Shown here: positions 7,901 through 16,285 of the stretch, one piece after another
Numbering within the stretch: the stretch's first letter is position 1
Layout of the letters: every line of letters begins with the position of its first letter
NCBI RefSeq assembly: GCF_902497995.1
Contig: NZ_CABVII010000004.1
Coordinates: forward strand, 1-64,000
DNA from: Pseudomonas fluorescens
GTDB taxonomy: Bacteria; Pseudomonadota; Gammaproteobacteria; Pseudomonadales; Pseudomonadaceae
Length of the DNA: 64,000 nt
Direction: 5' to 3'
Program-made: the position numbers and the translations under genes
The notes under the pieces: model-generated
What the model saw: only the letters and a program-made list of their open reading frames with translations
The model's database searches: none
Told to the model about the DNA's origin: nothing

Positions 7901-9643
7901 TCAAGCTAAAAATGGTAAATTATCTGCCGAATCTGCAATCACGTTTAAATTGCGATCAAGCTCTGGCCACACATACGTGAAGTACACTTTTGCGCAATTC
8001 AGCTTTGAGACCCAAAAATCATCAGATCGTCCACGGCCAAGCTTTATTGTTTTAGCCCACGAATAACCAATGAGCAGTAATGCCAACGCGTTAAGAAACT
8101 CTTTTGCGATTCTATAAGCTCGTTCCGCATCTTTACTAGCTAACAGCAGCTCGGTAACCTTCAACAACCGCGACGCTGCCGAATTAACTAAATGGACATA
8201 CCCATAAAAATCTTCGCCATTCAGTTCAGTCAATATTTCAGCTATCAGATCTTTCAGGCCTACCGCACCATCTCCATATACTTTTCTTACCAAAAGATCG
8301 TTTGCTTGAATCTCATTAGTGCCTTCATAAAGCATGACTACCCGACTGTCGCGCACGATCTGCTCAATGCCATACTCTTTTATATAACCGTAGCCACCGA
8401 ACACTTGCAGCGCCTGGCTTGAAACTTTGAAACCTTGCTCACTGAAAAACGATTTAATGACTGGGGTCAGCAAACCAACACGGACTTCTAACCGTTGGCA
8501 CTCGAGGGAATCAGTCGACATGCTTTTCATGTCGAGGCTATGTGCTGTCCAGTAGCCAATCGCTCTCATCCCTTCTATCAGAGCCTGCATCTCCAACAAG
8601 CTACGGCGAATAATAGGGTGGTGAACAATGACATCCGGCCCAATCCCTAATTCACCTTCCGGTTTCGTAACAGCGCGCATCTGCCTGCGTTCCATGGCGT
8701 AGGCTTTTGCCAGTTGCATCGCTCGTTGTGCATGGCCTAGCCCTTGCAGTCCGACATGGAGGCGTGCCGAGTTCATCATCACGAACATCGCAGACAAACC
8801 CGCGTGTTCTGCCCCTATCAGCCATCCTTTAGCACCTTCGAAAGAGAGACTGCAGGTTGGACTTCCATGGATACCCATTTTTTCCTCTATACCGGTGCAG
8901 ACGACATTATTTTTCGTCCTGCCACTCTCGGTTTCGATAAACTTGGGTACAAGAAACAATGAAATTCCACGTGTTCCTTTCGGTGCGTCGGGTAGCCGAG
9001 CCAGCACCAAATGAACAATATTGTCAGAGAGATCGTGCTCTGCGCCAGAGATGAATATCTTGCTACCCGATAAACTATAGCTGCCATCAAGCTGAGGTTC
9101 AGCTTTTGCCCGAAGTAAGCCCACATCACTTCCAGCTTGAGGCTCGGTCAAACACATCGTCGGTAACGTAGTGCCGGAAACAATGCCAGGCAAATATATG
9201 TCTCGCAGTTCAGCACTCCCATGAGTGCGCAAACACTCATATGCGCCGTGAGCAATTCCCGTATACATTGCCCATGCATGGTTGCAACTGAAAAACATTT
9301 CGCTGACAGCCGCGCTTAACAAATGGGGAAGTCCTTGGCCCCCGTCATCGACCTCACAGGCCATCGTCGGCCAACCGCCTTCCACGTACTGACTGTAAGC
9401 TTCAGGAAAGCCTTTAGGAGCATGTACCTCACCTTCTTGAAAACTACAGCCTTCAGCATCACCAGATGCATTTAGCGGCGCTAAAACACCTGCAACGAAT
9501 TTCTCGGCTTCTTCCAGAACCTGTGCCGTGATTGAAATGTCGATATCGGAGTATTCGGTAGATTTACTCCACGCAGCAGGAGCCTGCAGCCACTCTTCAA
9601 TGATAAACTTCATATCTGTAAGCGGTGCGCGATAATCTTCCAT
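7901..9643 (-). CDS. Acyl-CoA dehydrogenase, DmdC/FadE-like long form
   Basis: 580-residue FAD-dependent acyl-CoA dehydrogenase with the extra C-terminal domain of the DmdC-type group (ordinary members are about 380-420 residues). Visible: the N-terminal domain with GGWPTMACEVDDGGQGLP, the FAD/substrate loop MCLTEPQAGSDVGLLRAKA, the glycine-rich VFGGYGYIKEYGIEQIVRDS, and MLYEGTNEIQANDLL. It would introduce the alpha-beta double bond into an acyl-CoA and pass electrons to ETF. It is a clear relative of the gene at 17721-19511, so the island carries two long-form dehydrogenases. Upstream is a 144-bp gap with a GC-rich hairpin after ech. Its substrate is unknown. Confidence 0.93.
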   Translation of the reverse strand: MEDYRAPLTDMKFIIEEWLQAPAAWSKSTEYSDIDISITAQVLEEAEKFVAGVLAPLNASGDAEGCSFQEGEVHAPKGFPEAYSQYVEGGWPTMACEVDDGGQGLPHLLSAAVSEMFFSCNHAWAMYTGIAHGAYECLRTHGSAELRDIYLPGIVSGTTLPTMCLTEPQAGSDVGLLRAKAEPQLDGSYSLSGSKIFISGAEHDLSDNIVHLVLARLPDAPKGTRGISLFLVPKFIETESGRTKNNVVCTGIEEKMGIHGSPTCSLSFEGAKGWLIGAEHAGLSAMFVMMNSARLHVGLQGLGHAQRAMQLAKAYAMERRQMRAVTKPEGELGIGPDVIVHHPIIRRSLLEMQALIEGMRAIGYWTAHSLDMKSMSTDSLECQRLEVRVGLLTPVIKSFFSEQGFKVSSQALQVFGGYGYIKEYGIEQIVRDSRVVMLYEGTNEIQANDLLVRKVYGDGAVGLKDLIAEILTELNGEDFYGYVHLVNSAASRLLKVTELLLASKDAERAYRIAKEFLNALALLLIGYSWAKTIKLGRGRSDDFWVSKLNCAKVYFTYVWPELDRNLNVIADSADNLPFLA

Positions 9644-9747
9644 CTAACTTACTCACTTTTCTTTCTGAAGAGCGCCACTCACATAATTAGCGCAAATATA
9701 ATCTAGCCTGATCCGTTGATCGAAGCTTGACCCATCAAATAACGATA

Positions 9748-9776
9748 CCGCGCTGCATTGCGTGGACACAGCGCGG
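9748..9776 (-). terminator. GC-rich hairpin downstream of ech
   Basis: 8-bp inverted repeat, CCGCGCTG and CAGCGCGG, with a 13-nt loop, 12 bp beyond the ech stop. There is no T-run on the minus strand, so it may attenuate or protect the transcript rather than end it. Confidence 0.4.
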
Positions 9777-9787
9777 CGCGTGCAAAC

Positions 9788-10618
9788 TTATCGCTTATAT
9801 GCCTCCAGACCAGGCTTGATGCTCTTCTCATCAAGGAACTGCTTCAGTCCCTGTTCACGGCCGTGTTCCGGATCACGCAACTGGGCTTGATCAAGTTTGG
9901 CGTACAGGTAGTCCTCGCTTTGTTCCCAGGTCAGTTCTCGGCAGCGTTTGAAGCCAATCTTGGCGGCGCGCAACACCACAGGGTTCTTGTCGAGCAGATT
10001 ACTCGCCAAGGCAATTACTTCATCGCGAAGATTCGCCAGAGGAACACTTTTGTTAACCAAACCCATCTGAGCAGCCTTTTGACCGCTAAAGGTGTTACCC
10101 GTCATGATGTAGTAGAGAGACTCACGATGACCAACCGTGTCGGCCATGGCCTTACTTACCAAGTTTCCAGGCGGAATACCCCAGTTGATTTCCGACAGGC
10201 CGAAAGTGGCTTCGTCAGCACAGATGGCCAGATCGCAAGCTACCAGAGGACTGAAACCACCACCGAAGCACCAACCGTTGACCATGGCGATGGTCGGTTT
10301 GCTGTACATCCGCAGTAGTTTCCATTGCCACTCGGAGGCATCGCGGCGAATGCGCTCCTGAAGGATCTCAGGGCCTGCATCAATCTCACGGAAATACTCC
10401 TTGAGATCCATACCTGCCGTCCAAGCGCTGCCTTCGCCAGTAAGCACCAAAACGCGTGCATCAGCGTCCTGCTCCAATGTTTCCAATACATCTCGCATTT
10501 CACGATTGAGCGTAGGACTCATCGCATTGCGTTTTTCTGGACGATTGAGAGTTACCCAAGCAATACCACCATCAACGTCTACTTTTACGGTTTTCCAACG
10601 ATCAGCATAATTGCTCAT
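9788..10618 (-). CDS. ech: p-Hydroxycinnamoyl-CoA hydratase/lyase (feruloyl-CoA hydratase-lyase)
   Basis: 276-residue crotonase-fold enzyme. It hydrates feruloyl-, caffeoyl- or p-coumaroyl-CoA and cleaves the product by retro-aldol to vanillin (or analogue) and acetyl-CoA. The match to the characterised Pseudomonas HCHL is extensive. Met70 and Tyr75 fall exactly in AGMDLKEYF, Glu143 is in FGLSEINWG, and the late tyrosine is in DYLYAKLDQA. In addition, FGGGFSPLV has Ser where ordinary enoyl-CoA hydratases have Glu. The full length suggests an active enzyme. It is unusual that the classical partners fcs and vdh do not flank it. Instead it heads the downstream end of an operon with an SDR, a reductase, a ligase and beta-oxidation enzymes, so its real substrate may be a more complex cinnamoyl-type CoA ester. 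Confidence 0.95.
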   Translation of the reverse strand: MSNYADRWKTVKVDVDGGIAWVTLNRPEKRNAMSPTLNREMRDVLETLEQDADARVLVLTGEGSAWTAGMDLKEYFREIDAGPEILQERIRRDASEWQWKLLRMYSKPTIAMVNGWCFGGGFSPLVACDLAICADEATFGLSEINWGIPPGNLVSKAMADTVGHRESLYYIMTGNTFSGQKAAQMGLVNKSVPLANLRDEVIALASNLLDKNPVVLRAAKIGFKRCRELTWEQSEDYLYAKLDQAQLRDPEHGREQGLKQFLDEKSIKPGLEAYKR

Positions 10619-10736
10619 ATCACACCTGCATGTTTATCAACGAGATAAACGGCCGCTCTACAACTTTAAACGGCCGATGGGAGGCCACATCCCCACGACA
10701 ATTCGCAAGAACGTGAATAAAAACTTTGGTTACTAC

Positions 10737-11627
10737 TTAGTTTATTGAAAGAGGTTTTACATCACGCCCCTTCAACCACTCAGACAGCCCTAACGAACTT
10801 AAAATTAGTTGGTCAAACACACGATCTGGCAGAAGTTTACCGGCCCACCAAAGTCCATCCAGCGGGTAACGCGATTTCGGTTGCTTCGCTGAAATAGCAT
10901 GCAATACTGCCTTACATACAACATCAGGCGACTTAGCTCGCTTCTCCATACCGCGAAGGGTTTCGTTAAAAACTGCCCACGAATTTGAATATCCCGATTC
11001 TGTGTAAGACTCTGTATTGAGTGCCTTTTTCGACTTCTCGAACAACGGAGTTCGAATAAAACCAGGTTCAATTGCGGCGACGTGGATCCCCGAGGAAAGC
11101 AATTCTCGTCTGAGCCCCTGCGTCAGCGCTTCAACGGCGTGCTTGGAAGCGGCATAGGTCGCTAGGAACGGAACCGTGATCATGCCGGAAACAGAGCTGA
11201 TGTTCACGATGCGTCCAGGCATCTCTGATCCTCGACCAAGCAACACGGCAAAGCTACGAGTCACTTTAAGTAAGCCGAAGACATTTACCTCGAAAGTGCT
11301 CTGAATTTCTTCCCATGGCTGCTCAAGCAAAGGCCCAGCTGCGCTTACGCCAGCATTGTTGATCAAGGCCGTAAGGTTGCTGCCAGCAAGAGCCTTCTGA
11401 ACAGATGCCACAGCCGCTTCCACAGAGGCATGATCAGTGACATCCATCTCCACCGGTATAAATGAGTCTGCCCAACTGTCGATCAACCTCTGAGCATCAG
11501 CTAACTTGCGAATACTCCCAAAGACCCGATAGCCGCGTGTGAGTAGAAAATTCGCCATTGCCTCACCGATCCCTGATGACACGCCTGTTATCAATACAGC
11601 CGGTGCTAGAATGTTGATCGAAGTCAT
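10737..11627 (-). CDS. Short-chain dehydrogenase/reductase (SDR)
   Basis: 296-residue classical SDR. It has a cofactor glycine motif near the N-terminus (TGVSSGIG), the NNAG element, the ISSVSG serine region and the catalytic YAASK. It probably oxidises or reduces an alcohol/ketone with NAD(P)H; the alcohol is unknown. Its ATG overlaps the stop of the upstream reductase gene by 4 bp (11624-11627), so the two are translationally coupled and probably act on one substrate. A 118-bp gap separates it from ech; within it AAACGGCCG occurs twice as a direct repeat. Confidence 0.93.
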   Translation of the reverse strand: MTSINILAPAVLITGVSSGIGEAMANFLLTRGYRVFGSIRKLADAQRLIDSWADSFIPVEMDVTDHASVEAAVASVQKALAGSNLTALINNAGVSAAGPLLEQPWEEIQSTFEVNVFGLLKVTRSFAVLLGRGSEMPGRIVNISSVSGMITVPFLATYAASKHAVEALTQGLRRELLSSGIHVAAIEPGFIRTPLFEKSKKALNTESYTESGYSNSWAVFNETLRGMEKRAKSPDVVCKAVLHAISAKQPKSRYPLDGLWWAGKLLPDRVFDQLILSSLGLSEWLKGRDVKPLSIN

Positions 11628-12658
11628 AATGGATCACTAACCTTGAGAATTAGTTTGCCAGGACGTTTACCAGTATAAAGCGTGGTAAGTAGCTCTGGGG
11701 CACGGTCAAAGCCGAAGTGAATGTCTTCTTCCACATGCACTTCTTTCTCTTTTAGAAGTCGAGTTAATCTTTCGACCCCTTCAATCATTCTGTCCCGGTA
11801 ATGCATCAGATGAAGCCCTTTTACGGTAAGCATCTTGGTGCAAATTTCCATAAAATTTTCTGGGCCGCGAACCTTCAACGATCCATAACCGGAGCTGATA
11901 GCACCGGAAATCAAAACCCGGCCTTGTGGCGCCATCTTCAGAAATAGAGAATCGAGGGTTTCGCCTCCAACGTTGTCAAAATAGGCAGTCACACCTGCGG
12001 GGCAGTGAATATCCAAGGCATCAGCAACGGATTCTTTCCGATAGTCAATTGCCGCATCAAAGCCTGCTTTTTCGACTAGCCATCGGCATTTATCTGACCC
12101 ACTAGCGATGCCGATAACTTTCTTTGCGCCGAGAGCTTTTGAAATTCCCCCGGCCATGGAGCCAGTTGCTCCGGACGCGGCAGAGACAACAACCACATCC
12201 GACCCGTTTATCTCGAGTAGGTCAGTCAGGCCAAAGTAAGCAGCAAGACCTGCCGTTCCTAGCGCACTCAGATTCCACGTTTCGGGATAATCGCCGAGCC
12301 TCAATGTGCGCAGAGGGATCGGTGTATCCGCACGGACAATCGAATAGTCTTCCCAAGCCATCAACCCTTCCACCCATGCCCCGATCGTGTAACGCGGATC
12401 ACGGGAATCGATAACTTGGCCGATACCAATCGTCTTCATTGGCTCACCCAGGTGAATAGCAGTCATGTAACCGCCATCCTCCGTCATCCAAAGCCGCTGG
12501 CTGGCGTCGTATCCAAAGTAGAGGGTACGCACCAGAACATCACCTTCGTGCAACAAAGGAATACTAGCCTCGTGGTAGCGAAAATCCGTTTGCTCGACTG
12601 CGCCATCAGGCCTTCTAGCAAGCAACCACTGACGGTTAACAACTCCACTGTTCACCAT
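11624..12658 (-). CDS. Zinc-independent MDR reductase, CurA/leukotriene B4 dehydrogenase-like
   Basis: 344-residue NADP(H)-dependent medium-chain oxidoreductase of the COG2130 type, which includes curcumin reductase CurA and prostaglandin/alkenal reductases. Signs are the cofactor motif VVSAASGATGSMAG, the block YFDNVGGETLDSLF, and the family C-terminus ending in GKLILKV. The cysteine set that binds catalytic zinc in true alcohol dehydrogenases is absent. Members reduce a double bond conjugated to a carbonyl. Given ech nearby, reduction of a conjugated phenylpropanoid side chain is an attractive but unproven role. It overlaps the SDR gene by 4 bp. Confidence 0.9.
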   Translation of the reverse strand: MVNSGVVNRQWLLARRPDGAVEQTDFRYHEASIPLLHEGDVLVRTLYFGYDASQRLWMTEDGGYMTAIHLGEPMKTIGIGQVIDSRDPRYTIGAWVEGLMAWEDYSIVRADTPIPLRTLRLGDYPETWNLSALGTAGLAAYFGLTDLLEINGSDVVVVSAASGATGSMAGGISKALGAKKVIGIASGSDKCRWLVEKAGFDAAIDYRKESVADALDIHCPAGVTAYFDNVGGETLDSLFLKMAPQGRVLISGAISSGYGSLKVRGPENFMEICTKMLTVKGLHLMHYRDRMIEGVERLTRLLKEKEVHVEEDIHFGFDRAPELLTTLYTGKRPGKLILKVSDPL

Positions 12659-12672
12659 GTAATCCCCCTACT

Positions 12673-14229
12673 TCAGATACGCCGATCGACACCTTGCCAA
12701 TAGGCATCCCGCAGCTCTTTCTTCAGAACCTTTCCTACTGGGCTGCGTGGCAGTGTGGTCACGAAGTCAACGCTCTTTGGGGCTTTCACCGAACCCAATT
12801 TATGTTTGCAAAGGGCGATTAGCTCTTCAGACGAAACCTCTGTACCGTCTTTCAACTCGACCACCGCTTTAACGGCTTCTCCCCAGTTCTCGTCTGGTAC
12901 GCCAATTACTGCGCAGTCCAACACCGATGCGTGCGTCCACAGAACTTGCTCAACTTCACTCGGATAAACGTTGAATCCACCGCTGATAATCATGTCTTTC
13001 TTGCGGTCTGTGATATGCAGGAAGCCATCACTATCCAGATGACCAATGTCACCTGTGTGCAGCCATCCATCGATGATGGCCTCGGCTGTTTTTTCGGGTT
13101 GCTTGTAATAACCCATCATCACGATGTCGCCGCGAACGCAGATTTCGCCGCTTTCTCCTTTCGAGAGAGCTCGTCCTTCTTGATCCTTGATTGCAAGGGC
13201 GTTGAGAACCGAAGGCTTGCCACAGGCAGAAAGCCGACTATCGGAAGCGACTTTGCCAGCCACAAAGTGGTCACCTGGACGCATCGCGGCGATGCCACCT
13301 GGAGCCTCAGACTGGCCATACCCCTGAAGCATGACCGGGCCGAACACCTTGATAGCCTGCTTTAGTTTCTCGACAGACATTGGTGCTGCGCCGTACATGA
13401 AGTATTTCAGAGAGGAAAAATCTCTCTCGGAAATACTTGGCATCTCAACCAGACGGTAAATGACGGTTGGAGGGAGAAAAAACTCGGTAACCCTTTGCCC
13501 TTCAATTGCGTTCAGCAGAGCTTCAGGATCAGGCTTGGCCAAAACAACAACTGAACCGCCGCGCGCACTCGCAGGTAACGACAGGAACCCGGCTGAGTGG
13601 GTCATTGGAGCAGCGGCCAAGTTAACAATCGATTCGCCGGGCTCGTAATGGTTGTTAATTATGGCGTTAGCAACGGAAGTGCCTAGGTTGCGATGCGAGA
13701 GCATGACCCCTTTTGGAAGACCTGTGGTGCCCCCCGTAGGCATAATCGCTGCCAAACTGTCCTGTGGGACTTTCAACGACGGCGCGATGCGTGGCTGGGT
13801 AGCCAGCAAACTAGAGAGCGAATCAGCAATCGATGAATTGCCATCGATGCAGATCAGTTGACGTAGATTCGGACACTGCTCTTTCAGCTGGCCGACGATA
13901 TCGCTGAACCCCTGCTGAAAGAAGAGAACTTCAACATCGAATCCGTCTAGCAATTGTTGTTGCTCTTCCAGGCTGCTGCGGGGATTAACCGGAACCCAAG
14001 ACAGTCCAGCCCGCCACAGCCCAAGCACGCACATCCAAGACACGGGATGATTCGCCGAAAGCACCGCTGCCTTGGTTTCAAGTGGAAATCCCAAAGCCAG
14101 GAGTGCGTTGGCAACCTGGCAGGTAATTCCATAGGATTCGTTGAATGACCAACGCTGCCCTTCCATGACGAATGCCGTTGCGTCACCATCGAGGCCGTAA
14201 CCTCGGTCGAAAAAATCGAAAATAGCCAT
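12673..14229 (-). CDS. AMP-forming acyl-CoA synthetase
   Basis: 518-residue ANL-superfamily ligase. It activates a carboxylic acid via acyl-AMP to the CoA thioester, the entry step of this island. Diagnostic blocks: the ATP loop PTGGTTGLPKGVMLSHRN, the acyl-adenylate motif YGQSEAPGG, GWLHTGDIGHLDSDGFLHI, the hinge DRKKDMIISGGFNVYPSEVE, and the catalytic lysine in RSPVGKVLKKELRD. Its length is that of medium-chain or aryl acid ligases; it is much shorter than the Pseudomonas feruloyl-CoA synthetase Fcs (about 620). It is 14 bp upstream of the MDR reductase and 19 bp after the next crotonase gene, so it lies in one operon. The acid substrate cannot be read from sequence. Confidence 0.94.
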   Translation of the reverse strand: MAIFDFFDRGYGLDGDATAFVMEGQRWSFNESYGITCQVANALLALGFPLETKAAVLSANHPVSWMCVLGLWRAGLSWVPVNPRSSLEEQQQLLDGFDVEVLFFQQGFSDIVGQLKEQCPNLRQLICIDGNSSIADSLSSLLATQPRIAPSLKVPQDSLAAIMPTGGTTGLPKGVMLSHRNLGTSVANAIINNHYEPGESIVNLAAAPMTHSAGFLSLPASARGGSVVVLAKPDPEALLNAIEGQRVTEFFLPPTVIYRLVEMPSISERDFSSLKYFMYGAAPMSVEKLKQAIKVFGPVMLQGYGQSEAPGGIAAMRPGDHFVAGKVASDSRLSACGKPSVLNALAIKDQEGRALSKGESGEICVRGDIVMMGYYKQPEKTAEAIIDGWLHTGDIGHLDSDGFLHITDRKKDMIISGGFNVYPSEVEQVLWTHASVLDCAVIGVPDENWGEAVKAVVELKDGTEVSSEELIALCKHKLGSVKAPKSVDFVTTLPRSPVGKVLKKELRDAYWQGVDRRI

Positions 14230-14248
14230 AAGATCGCTCGCGCAGACG

Positions 14249-15091
14249 TTACTTGTTAGCCTGGGACAGGTTTGAAATTGTTTCGGGCAGATTCAGTTCG
14301 TATTCTCGGGTCTGCCCGAGCGAACGCAGCCCCTCAACGCCTTGGGCGAATTCTTCAGTTGCCATCGCCGAGCGCAGCCCATCGTTTTCTTTGGCTAATC
14401 CCGCAAACAACGGATCGATCATCGGCGCGTACACTTCCTTAAAGACGTCCCGATGCATGCCAATAACGCCGAAGGAGCGTTGAGAGATTTGAGCCGCCAG
14501 TTCATCGACATACTGATCTAGGTCGGATGCGGGCAGTGCTCGGTTAACCAAGCCATAGCGCTCTGCTTCTAAACCTGAATAATCTCTACCGCTGAGGAGA
14601 AATTCCAAGGCGCGTGCAGGGCCTGCCGCCAAGGCAATTCTTGTGGTGCCACCACCGCAGGCCAGGAAACCGCCGCTGGCTTCGGGAGCACAAAATTTTG
14701 AGTCCTCGCTAGCAAAGCGCATGGATAGACCCATGGCAAACTCTAGCCCTGCACCACGGCACCGACCTTGAACTTTGGCAATAGTGACCTGCGGGAGTCC
14801 TTGCCAGGAGAGCGCCAGTGCCTGGAGGGCATTAATATCGGGATACTTGCTAGCCTTGGATGGATCTGCTGCAGACTTCACCAGATCGTCCAAGTCGAAA
14901 TGGGCAATAAAGAATTCTGGATCCGCACTTTCCAGGATGACGACTTTCACGCTGGTATCAACGAAGAGTTGGCCGCTGAGTTGAAACAACTCCTCGGTCA
15001 TTTTCAAATTCATTAAGTTGACTGGTGGATTCGACAGAGCAACGCGTAGTACCGCGCCTTCTTGCTTGAGACTAAAGGTTGTATAACTCAC
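14249..15091 (-). CDS. Enoyl-CoA hydratase/isomerase family protein
   Basis: 280-residue crotonase-fold protein, distinct from ech. Both acidic positions used by enoyl-CoA hydratases seem to be kept: one in RGAGLEFAM, the second in FCAPEASGGF. The oxyanion-hole region EFFIAHFDL is atypical, with IAHFDL where hydratases have SAGADI-like sequence. It may therefore be an isomerase or a substrate-specialised hydratase. Translation begins at GTG (15091) behind AAAGGATATAGTC. It sits between the acyl-CoA synthetase gene and the saccharopine-dehydrogenase-like gene in the operon. Probable step: hydration or double-bond shift in the beta-oxidation of the activated acid. Confidence 0.9.
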   Translation of the reverse strand: MSYTTFSLKQEGAVLRVALSNPPVNLMNLKMTEELFQLSGQLFVDTSVKVVILESADPEFFIAHFDLDDLVKSAADPSKASKYPDINALQALALSWQGLPQVTIAKVQGRCRGAGLEFAMGLSMRFASEDSKFCAPEASGGFLACGGGTTRIALAAGPARALEFLLSGRDYSGLEAERYGLVNRALPASDLDQYVDELAAQISQRSFGVIGMHRDVFKEVYAPMIDPLFAGLAKENDGLRSAMATEEFAQGVEGLRSLGQTREYELNLPETISNLSQANK

Positions 15092-15127
15092 GACTATATC
15101 CTTTCGAAGTATGAACGACGATGCGAA

Positions 15128-16243
15128 TTAGGAAACTTGCTCAACCTTAATGGAGGCATAACCGTAACTCTGCAGTGTTCCCATCAGTTCGCGGTGACCA
15201 AATACTTCGCTAGGCGATCGCAAGCCCGCGACCCGTGGTGTTTCAGAAACTAGGCGACTCGCCGCATAGGCTTGAAGCAGGCCAGTAGTCAAATATCCAC
15301 CCGTGCTGAAGATTGTGCTTTTGACCGCAACGTTGTTGCCGGTAGCCAGACAGATATCGATCGAGCGGTGAATTTGGCGAGATTCACGAGGAGGCGTCGA
15401 AGGGGTGATTCCTGTTGCCATCTTGTCGAGAACCGTCCGCAATTGGTACTCCGGCAACCATTGCAGCTGAACCTTATACGCTCGCTCCAGCTCCAGCTCT
15501 TTCTTGTAGAGCTCTTGGTTCCAGATAGCGACGTCCATCTTGCAGTTACGTACACGGCCATCTTTACGAAACCAAATTGGATTGGATGAACCGCCCCAGT
15601 TGGAAGTCGTCAACACTTCGCCCGAAGGCGTGCAAATCTGTCCGTTCTCGATGCCCGGATAGCGAACCAATTCGCGATCTTTCAGGTAATAGCAAGGATG
15701 ACGCACTGCATCGAGAATGGTTTGGGCCGAGGCAACGGTCGGCACTGCATTGCCGATGCCATGTAACCGAAGCGAATCAACGCCAGGGGTTTCAAGACAG
15801 TAACGTGCACCGATCTCACTCAACCCGTACATATAGGCGGTGGACGGCACCATGACGAGACCAGCTTTTTCGAATTCACGTCCGAAATGCTCATCAAGTT
15901 GCAAGATCGCGGACTGCTCGCCAGTGGTGTCTAGGTAGTGAACACCCGTGCGAAGGCAGGCCTCTGCAACCTCAAGGTTGTAGCGCATGAACGGGCCGAC
16001 GGTGTTACACACCACCTTACGCCCCTTGAACAACTCCACCAGCGCTTCTACAGAGTGCTCTACCTCCACCACTTGGTATTGAGCACTTTCGATTCCAGGC
16101 ACCAGACGTAGGGCCTCTTCAATACGCGCTCGAGTACGTCCAGCGGCGATAAATGGCAGGCCTAATTCACGCAGGTGCTCTGCTACTAGGCGACCGGTAT
16201 AGCCGCTCGCGCCGTAGATAACAACGGGATAATCAGATCTCAA
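15128..16243 (-). CDS. Saccharopine-dehydrogenase-like NAD(P)-binding protein
   Basis: 371-residue protein with an N-terminal Rossmann fold (VVIYGASGYTGRLVAEHL; second strand FIAAGRTRARIEEAL), then VVCNTVGPFMRYN and HYLDTTGEQ, as in the saccharopine dehydrogenase/trans-acting enoyl reductase family. The start appears to be TTG (16243) behind GAGGATTTACC. True saccharopine dehydrogenase is a lysine-pathway enzyme. The homologues that turn up in CoA-ester clusters (steroid, polyketide or terpenoid-type) probably reduce or oxidise an enoyl or oxo acyl chain, and this protein fits that group by context. The exact reaction is unknown. Gaps of 36 and 42 bp to its neighbours place it inside the operon. 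Confidence 0.85.
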   Translation of the reverse strand: MRSDYPVVIYGASGYTGRLVAEHLRELGLPFIAAGRTRARIEEALRLVPGIESAQYQVVEVEHSVEALVELFKGRKVVCNTVGPFMRYNLEVAEACLRTGVHYLDTTGEQSAILQLDEHFGREFEKAGLVMVPSTAYMYGLSEIGARYCLETPGVDSLRLHGIGNAVPTVASAQTILDAVRHPCYYLKDRELVRYPGIENGQICTPSGEVLTTSNWGGSSNPIWFRKDGRVRNCKMDVAIWNQELYKKELELERAYKVQLQWLPEYQLRTVLDKMATGITPSTPPRESRQIHRSIDICLATGNNVAVKSTIFSTGGYLTTGLLQAYAASRLVSETPRVAGLRSPSEVFGHRELMGTLQSYGYASIKVEQVS

Positions 16244-16285
16244 AGGTAAATCCTCTTTCCGAATTTGTTTTTATAGGGAAACGAA

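Noticed and set aside
9758..10318. 186-codon plus-strand frame opposite ech
   Set aside because: Lies fully inside ech on the other strand; composition and lack of a start signal mark it as a shadow.
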